Shown here piece after piece: positions 1 to 11,464 of a DNA stretch of 46,785 bases. The first letter of the stretch is position 1; each line of letters begins with the position of its first letter. The notes beneath the pieces are model-generated. The model made no database searches. It was not told where the DNA came from and saw nothing but the letters and a program-made list of their open reading frames with translations. The translations under genes and the position numbers were made by a program. Source of the stretch: an uncultured Lachnospiraceae bacterium (lineage in GTDB: Bacteria > Bacillota_A > Clostridia > Lachnospirales > Lachnospiraceae); NCBI GenBank assembly GCA_900555005.1, contig USJM01000002.1, forward strand, positions 1-46,785. Direction: 5' to 3'.

Positions 1-2160
1 ATGACGGTAAGGTGTGCGCCTGCGATTTCTTTGCCGCCTGTAATGTCAGTCTTCGTGACCTTGACCTGCTTGTTAATCATGTTCAGCTCGTCATTTGCGT
101 CTGCCTTGTCGGACACAGTAAACTCGATCGGGGATGCAAGAACATACCCTTCCGGAGCCTCTGTCTCAACAAGCGTGTAGGTCTCACCAACCTTCAGGCC
201 GGACACTGCATGTGCGGTCCTGTCAGATGTCCAGTTGTCAACGATCCTTCCGTCCTTGTCCCTGACTTCGAGCTTTGCGCCCGGAAGCATGGTGATGGTC
301 GTGTCAGACTTGCTGACAAGTACCTGGCGGTCGATCAGTGCGATATTCTGGTCAACATCTTCCCTGGTTACGGTGAAATCCCTGTACTGTGCTGTTGCAT
401 ACCCTTCTGGTGTGCCTTCCTCGATGAGGCGGTATGCGTGTCCTACGATGAGGCCGTTCACTGCATGGGCTTCCTTACCGGATACCCATGTGTCGATGAG
501 CTTACCGGTTTTCATCGTCGGTGTCTCTTCTGCTTTTTCTGTTTTTTTGCTGCCATTTCTGGCGTCATTGCTATCCTGCGTATCATGCGCATCCGCAGCA
601 CCTTCGTCCACAGCCACACTGGAGTTCTTTACGCTCTCTTCTGCGGTGCCAGTCCCGGTTTCTCCACCTTCCTGCGCCGTTGTCTCCGATGTCCCTGTGT
701 CTTGTCAGTTTCATCCTGCTTGCTTCCAGACTCGGCTGTCCCGGTATCTTCCACAAGTTCATAGACGGAAAGCTTCGCGCCTTCAACCGGTTTTCCAAGG
801 ACATCCAGCTTTTCAACTGTGACCCTCTTATCCTTCATGGAAACCTGCTGGTTCTGTCCGTCATCAGGGACGGTAAATTCAATTGTTTCTGCGATGGCGT
901 ACCCATCGGGTGCCTGCACTTCAGTAAGATAATATGTCTTCCCGACTTCAAGCCCTGAGATCGGGTGTGCATCCGTCCCGGATGTCCATGTATTGACAAC
1001 CTTTCCGGATTCTTTATCGGTTACGGTGATCTGTGCACCAGGAATCTCGCTGTCCCCGGTCACATCGGTCTTGGTCATCGTGACCTGCTTGTCGACCATC
1101 TTGACCGTCTTGACCTTGTATCCGTCATCGACATCAAAGTCGATATCAGATGCCCTGACATATCCGTCCGCTGCTATTTCCTCGCGGAGCGTATAGCTGC
1201 CGCCTACGCTAAGGCCGGATATTGCGTGCGGCTTGTCGCCGGATACCCACTTATCTACTATCTTTCCGTTGCCTTGTCCGTAACTGTCAGTGTAGCGCCA
1301 GGGATTTCTTTGTCGCCTGTCACATCCGTCTTTGTCACATATACCTGTGTATCGACCATCTTGACCGTCTTGACATTGAACCCGTCGTCAACGGCAAAAT
1401 CGATATCGATGCCCTGACATATCCGTCCGCAGCAATTTCCTCCCGAAGCGTATAGCTGCCGCCTACATGCAGTCCGGATATCGCGTGCGGCTTGTCCCCG
1501 GATACCCACGTGTCGACAACCTTCTTCGTTCCTTATCTGTAACTGTCAGCGTAGCGCCAGGGATTTCGTTGTCACCCGTCACGTCTGTTTTTGTCACAAA
1601 TACCTGGGTGTTTGTCAGGTTGAACGAATCGTCTGCAAACCAGTTTTTCGTGACGGTAAACTGGATGGAGTCCGCGCGGACATACCCTTCCGGTGCTTCT
1701 GTCTCGACAAGGGTGTAAGTCTCACCTGCTTTCAGTCCGGATACTGCATACGCAGTCCCGTCAGAAGTCCAGGCATCAACCACTCCGCCTTCCTTATCCC
1801 TGACCTCAAGCTTTGCACCTGCGATCATCGTGATTTTGGTATTGACCTTGCTTACAAGGACTTTCTTGTCCATCATCGTGACGGTCTGGTCTATGAGGTC
1901 GTCGGTGATGGTGAACTCGATAGGCTCTGCCTCCACATACCCCCTTGGGACTTTCTCTTCGACCAGCCTGTATGTATGGCCGACCTCAAGGTTGGATGTG
2001 TCGTACTGCTTTCCGTCAGATGTCCACGCCTCGACAGGCCCTCGGTGAGGTACTTCGTGCCGTCTTCATGGTAGTGGACTTCGTAGACTGCAAGCCCGGC
2101 TTTCTTCACATCCTTGCCAAGAACATCGAGTTTTTTCACAATGAGTTTCTTGTTGGTCAT
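1..2160 (-). repeat. Tandem CnaB repeats with a higher-order period
   Basis: The C-terminal part of the adhesin consists of domain units of about 260 bp. The phrase starting at 1091 (tcgaccatcttgaccgtctt) recurs at 1351, a period of 260, or 261 (87 codons) after repairing one lost base. Three domain types recur in the same order in the direction of translation: a KLDVLGK type (about 2150 and 830), an ITM-GAKLEVRD type (about 1850 and 290) and a TKTD-TG type (about 1600, 1340, 1080 and again about 50). The block was therefore duplicated as a multi-domain unit of roughly 1.3 kb. Confidence 0.8.
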
Positions 2161-5100
2161 CTTGACTTTGCAAAGGACTCCTGTGTTAGTGACTTCGAAT
2201 GGGATGTCTGTTGCACGGGTATAACCCTTGATAGACTCTTCCTCATGGAGCACATACTTTCCGAGCGGGAGTCTTGTTATACGGTGCGGCGTTCCGTCAG
2301 ATACCCATTCAGCCTGGACATCCTTTCCATTATCGTCCTTATAGGCAGCAACCTGTCCTGCCGTATTGAGGACCTGCATCTTTGCGCCCTTGATCTCCTC
2401 GCCACTCATGTCCACCTTGGTGAATTCCCACCTGGTGTACTGGTTCTTGCGGGTGATCCTGGCATTGTCCGACTTCTTCTGCCCCGGGAGGATCTTGCCA
2501 TTCTCATCAGAAAGATAAATGAACCCGTCCCCATCGACAGTGAAATAGCTTACTGTATCATCAAGTACATAACCTGGAAGTGTCTGTGTTTCTTTGACAG
2601 AATAAGTTCCGGTCGCGATATAGCTTACGTTGATCTTTCCGTCCTTGTCAGTCGTCCTGGTTCCGCCAGTGAACACTTCCCCTGCGCGGTTCCTGTCAGC
2701 GGCCTCTCCGCCAATCCTTGTAAACTTGAACGTGATCCCGGCAAGTGTCTTTACGGCTCCTCATCCGTCCACTCTCCAGTCTTGTCGGTCGGCTGCTCAA
2801 ACTTCGCAAGGTCGAATGTCGTCGGCACGTTTGTCGCATCCTTATTGCTGTAACATGCGCCGTGTTCTGGTCTTTATATTCCAGCTCGAAAGGAATCTGA
2901 GTGCTGTCAAGCACGTACCCCTCCGGCGCTGAGGCTTCGACTGCGTAATACTTTCCAAGGAACAGATCCCTGGACTTGCCTGTCCCATCTGCACGGACTG
3001 TGAAGGTGTCGACCTTGTCTCCCTTCTTTGCGCGGACAGTCCCGTCACCCGTCACGATATCCTCCGCCGCGTAGACATCGAATACCGCCCCGGCAATGGG
3101 CTTCTTTGTTACTGAATCATACTTTGTAAGTTCCAGGTTCCCCATGACCGGGGTGTCGTTCATCGTCCAGGTGATGACGTTTTCCCACTTGTTGCGGCTT
3201 GTAACCTTGAAATCTTTGTCCTCAAGGTTCAACGCATACCCATACGGTGCCTGGATTTCATGCAGCTTGTAGTCCCCGATCTCAAGCCTCTGCGGGAGCG
3301 TGATTGTCCCTTCGTCAGTCGTTGTGAATTCGGAAATGACCTCATGCTTCGGGCTGGAAAGCTTCATCTCGACTGGCTTTCCGTCCTTGTCCAAAATCTG
3401 GAATGTCGCCCCGGCAACCTTGATTGTCTTGCCCGTCGTGCTGTCTGCTTTCCGCAGCTCCAGCCACTCGGCAACAGGAAGGTCGTTCTTGTAGATTGCC
3501 TTCTTTGTCTCGCCGTCATAGACGTTGCCTGTCTCCGTACCATCCACTTCGAAATCCTTGACCGGGACATATCCGTCCGGCGTGTAGGACTCGACAACCC
3601 GGTACTTGCCATAAGGCAGCCTGCCATGCGGGTATGCCTTGTCTGCCGTTGTCGCAAGACCGTTCCCGTCAGTCGTGATGGTCAGGTACGGCTTTTCATC
3701 GTTTGATTCCAGATAGATATCGAACTTTGCACCCTTGAGCGGCACCATGTTGTCCGTCTGGTCGTCTGCATCGATTACGCCTGCAAACTTCAGGACTTCG
3801 ATATCGAACCTGATGACATCATCCTCAGCAGAAACGTCAGCAAGGTTCTTGATTGTCCCGTCGTCGGCTTCACGCACCATGAAGGTAATGTCAATGTTCT
3901 TTCCACGGAGGTTGTACCCTTCCGGTGCCTTCGTTTCGACAATCTCGTAGGTGCCATATGGAAGATACTTTTCCGGGGATGTATAGACTCCGTTCTCATC
4001 CGTTTTAAACGTGAGGATGGTGTCGCCTGGGTTATAGACCTTCTCCTGAAGCCCTCCATCATAAATTTTGACGGAACTCTTTGAGCGGTTCACAAGGATG
4101 AACTCCGCATTCTTCAGTGTTGCATCGCCCTGCGTCTGGTTACCGTCCGGCGTTGTCTTGTCAGCCTTGAACTCCGGGCTTCCTTCGTAATCGATGGTAC
4201 ATTTGCCCTCTGCAAGCTCAAGGTCACGCTTGCGGATGGTGAAACCAGCGCGGTAAGGTTCGTTCTCATGCGGAGACGAAACTGTGTAATCCGCGACTGT
4301 TTTTGCCTTGACCTCGACATCAAATGTCTTATCTGAAAGCTTATACCCCTCCGGAGCCTTGACTTCTTTTACGGTGTAGCGCCCGGTCTGGAGGAGGTTG
4401 TTGGTTGTCTGACCGATCCCATCGTCCCCGGTCGTGATTGTTGTTACCACTTCCCCCTTATGAATAGGTCTGCCCTGGGCTGTCTGGAGCATTACATCAT
4501 AGTCATTCGCATTGATGACCTGGAACTCTGCTCCTGCAAATGTCGCATCGCCGTCCGTCGTCGTACCCTGCTCAGATGACTGTTTCCTGATCTTGAGGTC
4601 GCCAAAGGTCGGCTCGTCATAGATTGTCTGCCACGGGTTCGGGATGGTCTCATTCTCAATCTTGACGGTGTTTCCGTTTTGATCCTGTTCGTAGCTGTAG
4701 ACAACATGGTCTCCCTGCTGGAAGATCCCGACCGTCCATGTCTTGTTATTCAGTTCAAAACCATCGGGTGGCTCAATCTCCTGGATTGTGACAGTCCCGA
4801 GCGGTACGGTGTTCTCGCCATAGACAAGGCTGCCTGACACAAGGTGGGCGTTATCGAGTTTTGCGACGTAATCTATTTTTGCGCCTGATAATTTTTGAAC
4901 TGTCTTGATAACCCAGCTCTGTTTCGGATTTCCGGATGACGTCGTGTTATCGTAGTAGTTGATCCGGATCTTTGCATTGTTGGTAGGCTTGTTGGTTGCA
5001 AAGCCTGTCGAAACAGCCTTATTGACCATAGACGAAACCATCCCTGTGATCGGCTCATCCGCAACATCAATGTACTGCGTGCCGGAACCTGCAACAATAG

Positions 5101-7905
5101 TCACCGGGATGTCACCAACAGGCTTGTACCCTTTCGGCGCAGACACCTCGCGAAGGGTATAAGAACCAGGTATCGCCTGGACTTCGTTGGAGGAACCATC
5201 CGCATTGATCGTAAATTCATAGTTCTGTGAACCGATCAGTTGGAACCTTGCCCCGGCAAGGGAATACATGTTATTTCCGTTCGTGATTGCAGTGTTGGAA
5301 GACGTCTTTCTTATCTTTATTGGACGTTTATTCGGCACCCATGTAACAGATACCGAAAGATTACCATTTGACATGAACGAAAATGCCAGGTTCTGTGCAC
5401 CTTTTACGGATGCCTTTAGTGGATTATAAACGCTTGGATATCTTGTCCTTATTGTAAAGTCCTGCGTTCCCGTCCAGCCATCTGATCGTTCAAAGTGGAA
5501 GGACTGTCCAGCTGAAATTGTTGCCTCCGTTCCGGGACCGTATTTTGTGCCGGTTCCATCAATCACAAGAGTTACCCCGTCTGGAAGAGAAATCTTCCCC
5601 CAGTCAGTATCAACCGCATTAAATATGACAGAGTCAGATGCAACTGCACTTCCTGAGATCCTTGACGATACTGAAGTGGTGCTAAGGCTTGTAGTTGGAT
5701 CTGGAAGGGATTTCACGGCATCGGCAATCTTCTTAAACACTGCCGCGCTTTTGTTACCAAACGGATGAGAGTCAGATCCTCCCTGATAGTTCCATGTATT
5801 TGAATTATACAGATATGCTAAAACATAGTGTGTAACCGTAAAATACATGCCATTTGTGATTTTTCCGTCAGCGTTAGTAAATCCCGCTTTGTCGATCATA
5901 TCTTTGAGGTTAATTCCATTTATCGTTTTCCCCCAGGCAGGTCCTCGGTAAAGATAGAACATCCCCTTTGATACTGCGCTTGAAACATCAATATTATTCA
6001 CGTTTGTTGTGTTGATGTCGCTGTTTTTTGGATTATCTTCCTTTGGCTCCAGACAGTATGCTAATCCAGTGTATACGACTTTCCCGTTTGAAAGAAATTG
6101 CATGACTCTTTCGTTTGTTCTCGCAGAGTCACCATTGATATTGAGCCAGACGCTGTTCAATGTAAAGTCGAACGACTTCATCTGCCCGTCTTCAAAATAG
6201 TTCACAGGAAAAGTTTTCCCGGTGTTCCCATTTTCGTCATACGCTCCGTAAAGGTTGATCCCATCAATTCCGGCAACCTTATTGAAAGGTCTTGCGTTCG
6301 CACTGACTCTGACCGGAGCAGACGGCATTTTGAAGGATACCTTCTTTTCAAAAAGGCTCGCTTCAAGATTATACGAAGTTGCTGGATTTTCTACATCTGT
6401 ACTTGCCGTGATCTCTGTCGGAGTGTCATCCACACTCAGTTTTAGTTTTTCCGCATTGACTGCTTCTGTCTCAGTGACACTTGCAGCTTCGGTCTGTACT
6501 GAAGTCCCTGATACTTTCGTCTCTCCTGCAACTGAATCGGATGCTGAAGCATTGAATGATGCTTCTTTTGCGCTTTCCATTCCCGCTGATGTATATGTCA
6601 CAGTATTGGATGCGTCAGCGGTCGCCTTGTATCCAGCATACTCGGCTGTTACCTCGTCGATAACATTTCCATCATCGGGCGTTATAATGACCGTGACCTT
6701 TTCTCCGGCCTCGTGCATGTCGCCGCCCTGGACTTCCATAGTGTAACCATCGCCGTTCGGAGCCTCGACCTTGAACATAGTCTGTTCGGTCTCTGTTTCC
6801 GTCTCGGACGATGGTGTTTCTGTAGAAGACTCACTCACTGTTTCGGTCGTGACAAGAGGAACATCACCATTCTCAGACGAACTCTCGGACTCCATCTCGG
6901 ATGAGCTTTCTGTCTGGCCTTGCGGCTGCGTCTCGGACTCTTTTGTCTCCGACACGCGAACCGGGCGCACTGCATACCAGCTTTTCCCGGTGCTGGACTC
7001 ATCGACACGGTACACCACGTTGTAAAGTCCCGGAGTCCCTGCTTTGACCTCGTTGTCGATTACAGAGACCTTGGTCGTGTCCTGTGGCCAGGATACATCA
7101 TCGAACTTCGTTTCCGGCGTGATCTCCGCTACATCAACCCCGATAGTGATTTCATCAAGCATGATGACTGCGCCCTGTGAAGGGAATCCGTCCTGTTCAA
7201 TGACTGCGGACGTATCCGGGGTCTGGGTCTCACCCTGCGATGCCTCAGTCGCTGTAGTCTCGGACTGCCCTGCATTAGTCCCATCTGTCTGCACGGCACT
7301 CTCTGATGGAGCCGATGTCTCGTGTGATGCAGCATCCGATTGTGCTGCATCTGTCTGCGGTGCGTCAGTCTGACGGTTGTTTCCGTCTGGAGCTGGTGCC
7401 ATGCAGATTTCATGAAGAGATTGACCGCTGGCATGTTGAAAGTCAGCGTATCCTCGTCTTTCCAGGTGAAACCATAGACAAGGCCGTTTGCAGCCTCATA
7501 TTCCTCCATCCCGATATCAGTATCCTGGAAGGTGATCTTGTCGATCTGGTACCCGTCATTCACAGTAATATCCAGGTCCACTTCCTCCCCCTGCTTGTAC
7601 TTCAGTGTCGTTGTCTTCCGATCTTTGTCCTGAGACAAGAACTGCGTCTGGTCATACTTTAGACCAAACGCATCCTGATCGGTTAGTGTGATTGTGTAGT
7701 CCGGCGCTTCTGTCTGCGGCGGAGCTGCCGTTTCCGGAGCGATCGTCTCCGGTGCGGATGTTTCCGGTACCGGAGTGCTTTGCTGCTCCTGTGCAGTGCT
7801 ATCCGTGCCTACGTCTTCGGCAAACGCGACAATAGGGCTGAACATATTCCCTGCAATCATCGCTGCGGACAGAACTACAGATATAAATCTTCGTCCTTTC
7901 TGCAT
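1..7905 (-). pseudogene. Giant SpaA/CnaB-repeat adhesin, frameshifted and cut by the window edge
   Basis: This is a cell-surface adhesin or pilin-like protein. A signal peptide (residues 1-29, ending AFA) starts at 7905 behind an AGGAGGG ribosome site. After it come a folded N-terminal region, a Ser/Thr/Glu-rich linker, a thioester-domain-like region (about 6290-5700, cysteine in YCLEPKED) and at least 17 SpaA/CnaB domains. These domains show the K-x-D start strand and the E-x-x-AP-x-GY end that supply the Lys and Glu of isopeptide bonds. The frame breaks near 7390, 2855, 2757, 2042, 1528, 1404, 1266 and 700, and adding one base repairs each break. No in-frame stop codon is seen once these are repaired. 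The C-terminus and any LPXTG anchor lie before position 1. Either the sequence carries deletions or the gene was inactivated recently; the recovered protein is still well conserved between repeats. Confidence 0.88.
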
Positions 7906-7928
7906 ATAAATGTTTCCCTCCTACAACA

Positions 7929-7940
7929 AATCGTACGATT
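7929..7940. promoter_or_regulatory. 12-bp palindrome just upstream of the adhesin start
   Basis: AATCGTACGATT is a perfect palindrome. It extends with mismatches to about 22 bp and lies roughly 10 bp upstream of the adhesin ribosome binding site. It could be an operator for a dimeric repressor or a small leader structure. No matching regulator was identified in the window. Confidence 0.35.
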
Positions 7941-8009
7941 GTTTGGACCCGGACACGTTTCCCTTGATCCGCCTGCCCCCTTTCCGGAAACCGTTTTCCA
8001 CCTTCACAT

Positions 8010-8037
8010 AAAAAAAGGACCGCATGCGCGATCCTTT
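8010..8037 (-). terminator. Rho-independent terminator after the BIG2 gene
   Basis: The stem AAAGGAtCGC / GCGgTCCTTT has one mismatch and a 4-base loop. On the minus strand it is followed by a run of Ts (the A run at 8010-8016). It ends transcripts from the BIG2/transglutaminase-like gene before the adhesin gene. Confidence 0.75.
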
Positions 8038-8092
8038 GGGGAAACACTGGCCTGTCCGACCTGTCCAGCATGAATATTAACATTGATGGATA

Positions 8093-8176
8093 TGCCATTT
8101 CAACCGACATTACTGCCATCCGAGCATTTTTACTGCCATTTTTTCAGATTTTGTGCCATTTAGGACAATATGTCAT
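8093..8176. repeat. Array of TGCCAT repeats at two-helical-turn spacing
   Basis: TGCCAT occurs at 8093, 8114, 8134 and 8154, spaced 21, 20 and 20 bp. A degenerate TGTCAT follows at 8171, overlapping the stop codon of the BIG2 gene. Regular spacing of about two helical turns suggests binding sites on one DNA face. IS21-family insertion sequences are known to carry several repeated transposase-binding sites at their ends, so this may be a solo IS21-type end. No istA or istB gene is visible. An operator array is the alternative. Confidence 0.5.
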
Positions 8177-9671
8177 TTCGTCAGGCCTTTCTCATAATCG
8201 TAGCCCATGTATGTGTCACTTGAATACGAATCTGGTAGCATGTATCTGTCAGAAGGGTTATTTTTGATCGCCTTCATAAGGTTGTTGTACCATAATGTAT
8301 TTTCACATTCGGCAGTAAGAGGTGTATTTGATATATGCTGCCCACCATGATTTTCGTCTATGAAACCTGGAATACAGCTATACCATCCTGCCGGCCGCCC
8401 GGCTTCTGACGGGAGATAAACAGCGGCGTTCTGGTGCGTGCCTGACGTCCCGAGAGGCGCAAGGTATCTGGATGCTTCGAGACCCAGGAAGTAGTGTGCA
8501 TAATCCACTACCATCTGGGCTGCCCAGATACAGTCATAGCCAGGATTTGCAAACTCGTAATCGTCCGGATACCGTTCCTTCAGAAGCTTTGCAAGATCAT
8601 ATCCGGGTGCAATTGAATCATCCCTTGTATATCTGGAATAATAGGTTCCGACCGCACTGTATGGGATATGATTTTCCATCCACACCATAAGATTTGCGAT
8701 TCTCTGCCAGTTTGATACTCCCGGCGCAAAGAACCCACACTTCCTTGCAAGGATAAAATCATATGCCTTCCTCTTCTGGATGTCGGTCAGCTTGGAATAA
8801 TCCGGAATCTCAGAACTGGCCTTGATAGACTGTAGGTATGCGTTAAACTCCTCATCTGTGTATCCGATCTTTGTTCTTCCAGTACCAGACCCGGAGCCGC
8901 CTTGCCCGGATGAACCAGAAGTCCCCGGATTATCCGTCACAGTACCTGTGCTTCCACTACCGGATGGGGTACTGCCCTTTGAAGAGCCGTTGTCCTGCGC
9001 GGGTGTTGCCGGAGTTACCGGAACAGTCGGTGTCGTTACAGACTGCACCGGCTGTGAAACAGGTGCGGGTACATTAGCAGATTCTGCCGGAACACAGGCA
9101 CTGCCGCGCCCGGGTTTGGCTGGGCAATGGTTGAGGCGTTCTTCCTTACCCGGATGGTGCACTTCGCTGTCTTTCCTCCGAAAGACACGATGATGACGGC
9201 ATTGCCCTGCTTTTTCGCTTTGACAATACCCTTATTCGAAACGGTCGCGATTTTCTTATTGGATGTCTTCCACTTCGCCGCCACGATACGCCCATCCGCA
9301 ACGGCAACGAGCTTATATGACTTCTTTGGGCTGATTGTCAGGCTCTTTGCTGATATTTTTAAAGACTTTACGCGCACGGTGACCTTACAGGACAATTTCT
9401 TCGATCCCGCTTTGGCTGTGATCGTTGCTCTCCCAACCCCTTTTGCGGTGACAACTCCACTACCGTTTACGGCGGCGACTTTTTTATTAGAAGACTTCCA
9501 TCTGATTTTGCCCTTCGTGCCGGAAACTTTCAGCGCCACGCTCTGACCATATGTGAGCTTGACGGATTTTTTGCTGATCTTTGGCTTTGACGCCGCCAGT
9601 ACCGTCATGCCCATGGCAAGCACCAGCATCAGTGTCAGGAATGCCGCCCAGACTTTTTTACCCTTTCCCAT
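8173..9671 (-). pseudogene. BIG2-domain secreted protein with transglutaminase-like C-terminus, one frameshift
   Basis: The protein starts at 9671 after AAGGAGGGG. It has a signal peptide (residues 1-27, ending LAA) and two bacterial Ig-like BIG2 domains (about 28-102 and 103-178, each with a WKSSNKK or WKTSNKK signature). A Pro/Ser/Gly-rich linker and a C-terminal domain of about 200 residues follow. That domain has a Cys in GYDCIWAAQMV and a His in GTHQNAAVYL, in an order like the transglutaminase or papain-like core; this assignment is my inference. The frame breaks near 9095-9125 between QPNPG and PAESAN. Adding one base gives 499 residues. It is likely exported and wall-associated; its own promoter precedes it and a terminator follows. 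Confidence 0.75.
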
Positions 9672-9718
9672 ACTGCCCCTCCTTATGATGAAATAGGATT
9701 TCGTCTTTTTCTGGTTTC

Positions 9719-9747
9719 ATTATATGTGCTACATAGATTTATGTAAA
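9719..9747 (-). promoter_or_regulatory. Sigma-A-type promoter for the BIG2 gene
   Basis: On the minus strand TTTACA (9747-9742) and TATAAT (9724-9719) are separated by 17 bp. The start codon lies about 48 bp downstream behind AAGGAGGGG. The -10 box is perfect and the -35 differs from TTGACA at one base. Confidence 0.75.
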
Positions 9748-9797
9748 CCGGGTAAGTACTTTCATTGTTTTGTGATTCCTTAAGGTTTTCTTAATTC

Positions 9798-10616
9798 CTA
9801 TCTTTTTCTCGTATCCATCTTTTCCCGGACGCTTCTGCTTCCCTCTTCTTTTTGACTTTCAATCCTTTCATCGTTCTTTTTGTTATACCCGATACTAAAG
9901 TAATCAAGCACACCCTTCATCTTATCCTGCATGGAGAGGCATGTGTCACGGAGATAGCCCTTCTCCCCTCCTGTCTGCCACTCATGCATACCCCGGTAAT
10001 AATAGAGCTTGATGTTATCATCAATAATGAACGGGACAATGTCGCTCCGGATGCACTCTTTAAAGAGCAGAATCCGCCCGACCCTTCCATTACCGTCATA
10101 AAACGGATGTATTTTTTCAAAAGATGCATGGAAGTCCAGAAGTCCGTCAAAATCAAGCGGTACTTTCAGATTCTCTGTGGAGAGGAGCCGCTTCATGTCT
10201 TCGTGAACTTTCTCCGGACGGGCAGTCTCGATATCATTCACGATATTGGCGAACTTTTTGTAATCCCCCACGACTGCCTCCCGGCTGAGGCTGCTGAAAG
10301 TCCCCGTCTTCAGAACCCGGTGCAGTTCTTTGACATAGTCTTCAGTAAGCGGTTCATCGAATGTGTCAATGATCCGGTCGAAGAGCCGGAAGTGATTGAC
10401 TGTCTCCACGACATCATCCGCCCTGATGTTTTCTCCGCTCACTGAGTGCGTCTCAAAGATATACCTTGTCTGTTCATGGGTGAGTGTGCTGCCCTCTATA
10501 TGGTTCGAATTATATGCGGCTTCTACCTGGAGGAACTGGTAGATTCCCCCGGATATCCTGTGCTCTTTCTCATCGCGAAGCCTGTCAACGAGCTGCCTTG
10601 TAGCTCTCTTTTCCAT
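9798..10616 (-). CDS. Fic-domain AMPylase (class II), distal copy
   Basis: Fic proteins usually transfer AMP from ATP to a Ser, Thr or Tyr of a target protein. This 272-residue protein carries the full active-site motif HPFYDGNGRVGR (residues 170-181), with the catalytic His. It also has an N-terminal inhibitory motif S-N-H-I-E-G (residues 37-42), matching the (S/T)xxxE(G/N) signature of class II Fic proteins; the Glu blocks ATP binding until relieved. The C-terminus is Lys/Arg/Glu-rich. The gene lies 30 bp downstream of the other fic gene and ends the hipB-hipA-fic run. The reading frame is intact. The target is unknown; it may act as a toxin or as a housekeeping regulator. Confidence 0.9.
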   Translation of the reverse strand: MEKRATRQLVDRLRDEKEHRISGGIYQFLQVEAAYNSNHIEGSTLTHEQTRYIFETHSVSGENIRADDVVETVNHFRLFDRIIDTFDEPLTEDYVKELHRVLKTGTFSSLSREAVVGDYKKFANIVNDIETARPEKVHEDMKRLLSTENLKVPLDFDGLLDFHASFEKIHPFYDGNGRVGRILLFKECIRSDIVPFIIDDNIKLYYYRGMHEWQTGGEKGYLRDTCLSMQDKMKGVLDYFSIGYNKKNDERIESQKEEGSRSVREKMDTRKR

Positions 10617-10646
10617 TTGCTGATACCCTTCAAAGAATCTTACAGC

Positions 10647-11429
10647 CTACAGAAACTCTCCCTGATTCTTTTCCTTTTCCCTTATGGCAGGCCGGTCGAT
10701 CTGGAAGCCCCATGTTTTCTCCGTCTGCCCCTTCAAAAATCCTGCCATCGCATCCAGGTTCTGTTTCCTATCCCACTCTTCCAGCGCGTTGTAATACTCC
10801 TTCCGGTCCTCTTCATGGACGATCACAGGAGGATGATTGTGCAGTACAAGGAAATAGTTCATAGCAAGCCGCCCGGTTCGCCCGTTCCCGTCCGCAAACG
10901 GATGGATATTTTCAAACTTCACATGGAAATATGCGGCGGCTACCAGGGCCTTGCCTTCTGGTATTTCTCCCAGCTCTCCAAGCAATTCTGAAAGCTCTTC
11001 ATGCACGTTCTCCGGTGCAGCCCCTGTTTCATACCGCCCGGTCACGAAGTCGTGACGCTTATATTCTCCAGGCCCTTCCCCGATCCGCCATCTTCTTTCG
11101 TCATACGTATTCTGCGTGAGACAATACTGAAATTCCTTTATCAGGGACTCTTCAAGCATCCGGTGCTGTCCGAACGCCTTAAGAAACAGCTCGTCAGCCT
11201 CCTTTGCATTGCGGATCTCAAACAACGTCCGCAAGTCGCCCGTATAGGATACAACGCCATCATGGTCAAATATCTCCCTTGTGTCGTTGTATGTGATGTT
11301 CTCGTTCTCAATCTTTCCTGAATGATATGCGGAAGCGACCCTGATTCCTGACAGTGCCGCAGCCAGCTCTGCATCGTCCGTGATATTTTTAGACTGCCAT
11401 ATGGCCACAGCCTTTTCATAACCAGTCAT
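10647..11429 (-). CDS. Fic-domain AMPylase (class II), proximal copy
   Basis: This is a 260-residue Fic protein with active site HPFADGNGRTGR (residues 176-187) and the inhibitory helix motif S-G-K-I-E-N (residues 37-42). Both are complete, so it should be an autoinhibited but active AMP transferase. Apart from these motifs its sequence is clearly different from the neighbouring Fic protein, so the pair is not a recent tandem duplication. It starts 35 bp downstream of the intact HipA-like kinase gene, behind an AAGAAGG-type ribosome site, and ends in TAG. Co-transcription with the kinase is likely from the spacing. The substrate cannot be read from the sequence. Confidence 0.9.
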   Translation of the reverse strand: MTGYEKAVAIWQSKNITDDAELAAALSGIRVASAYHSGKIENENITYNDTREIFDHDGVVSYTGDLRTLFEIRNAKEADELFLKAFGQHRMLEESLIKEFQYCLTQNTYDERRWRIGEGPGEYKRHDFVTGRYETGAAPENVHEELSELLGELGEIPEGKALVAAAYFHVKFENIHPFADGNGRTGRLAMNYFLVLHNHPPVIVHEEDRKEYYNALEEWDRKQNLDAMAGFLKGQTEKTWGFQIDRPAIREKEKNQGEFL

Positions 11430-11464
11430 AAGCTTACCTTCTTATGATTCTTATTCTCTTTTTT

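Noticed and set aside
8093..8176. Sigma-54 promoter, because TGGCAC occurs on the minus strand
   Set aside because: No TTGC element follows at the required distance, and the motif belongs to a regular repeat array.
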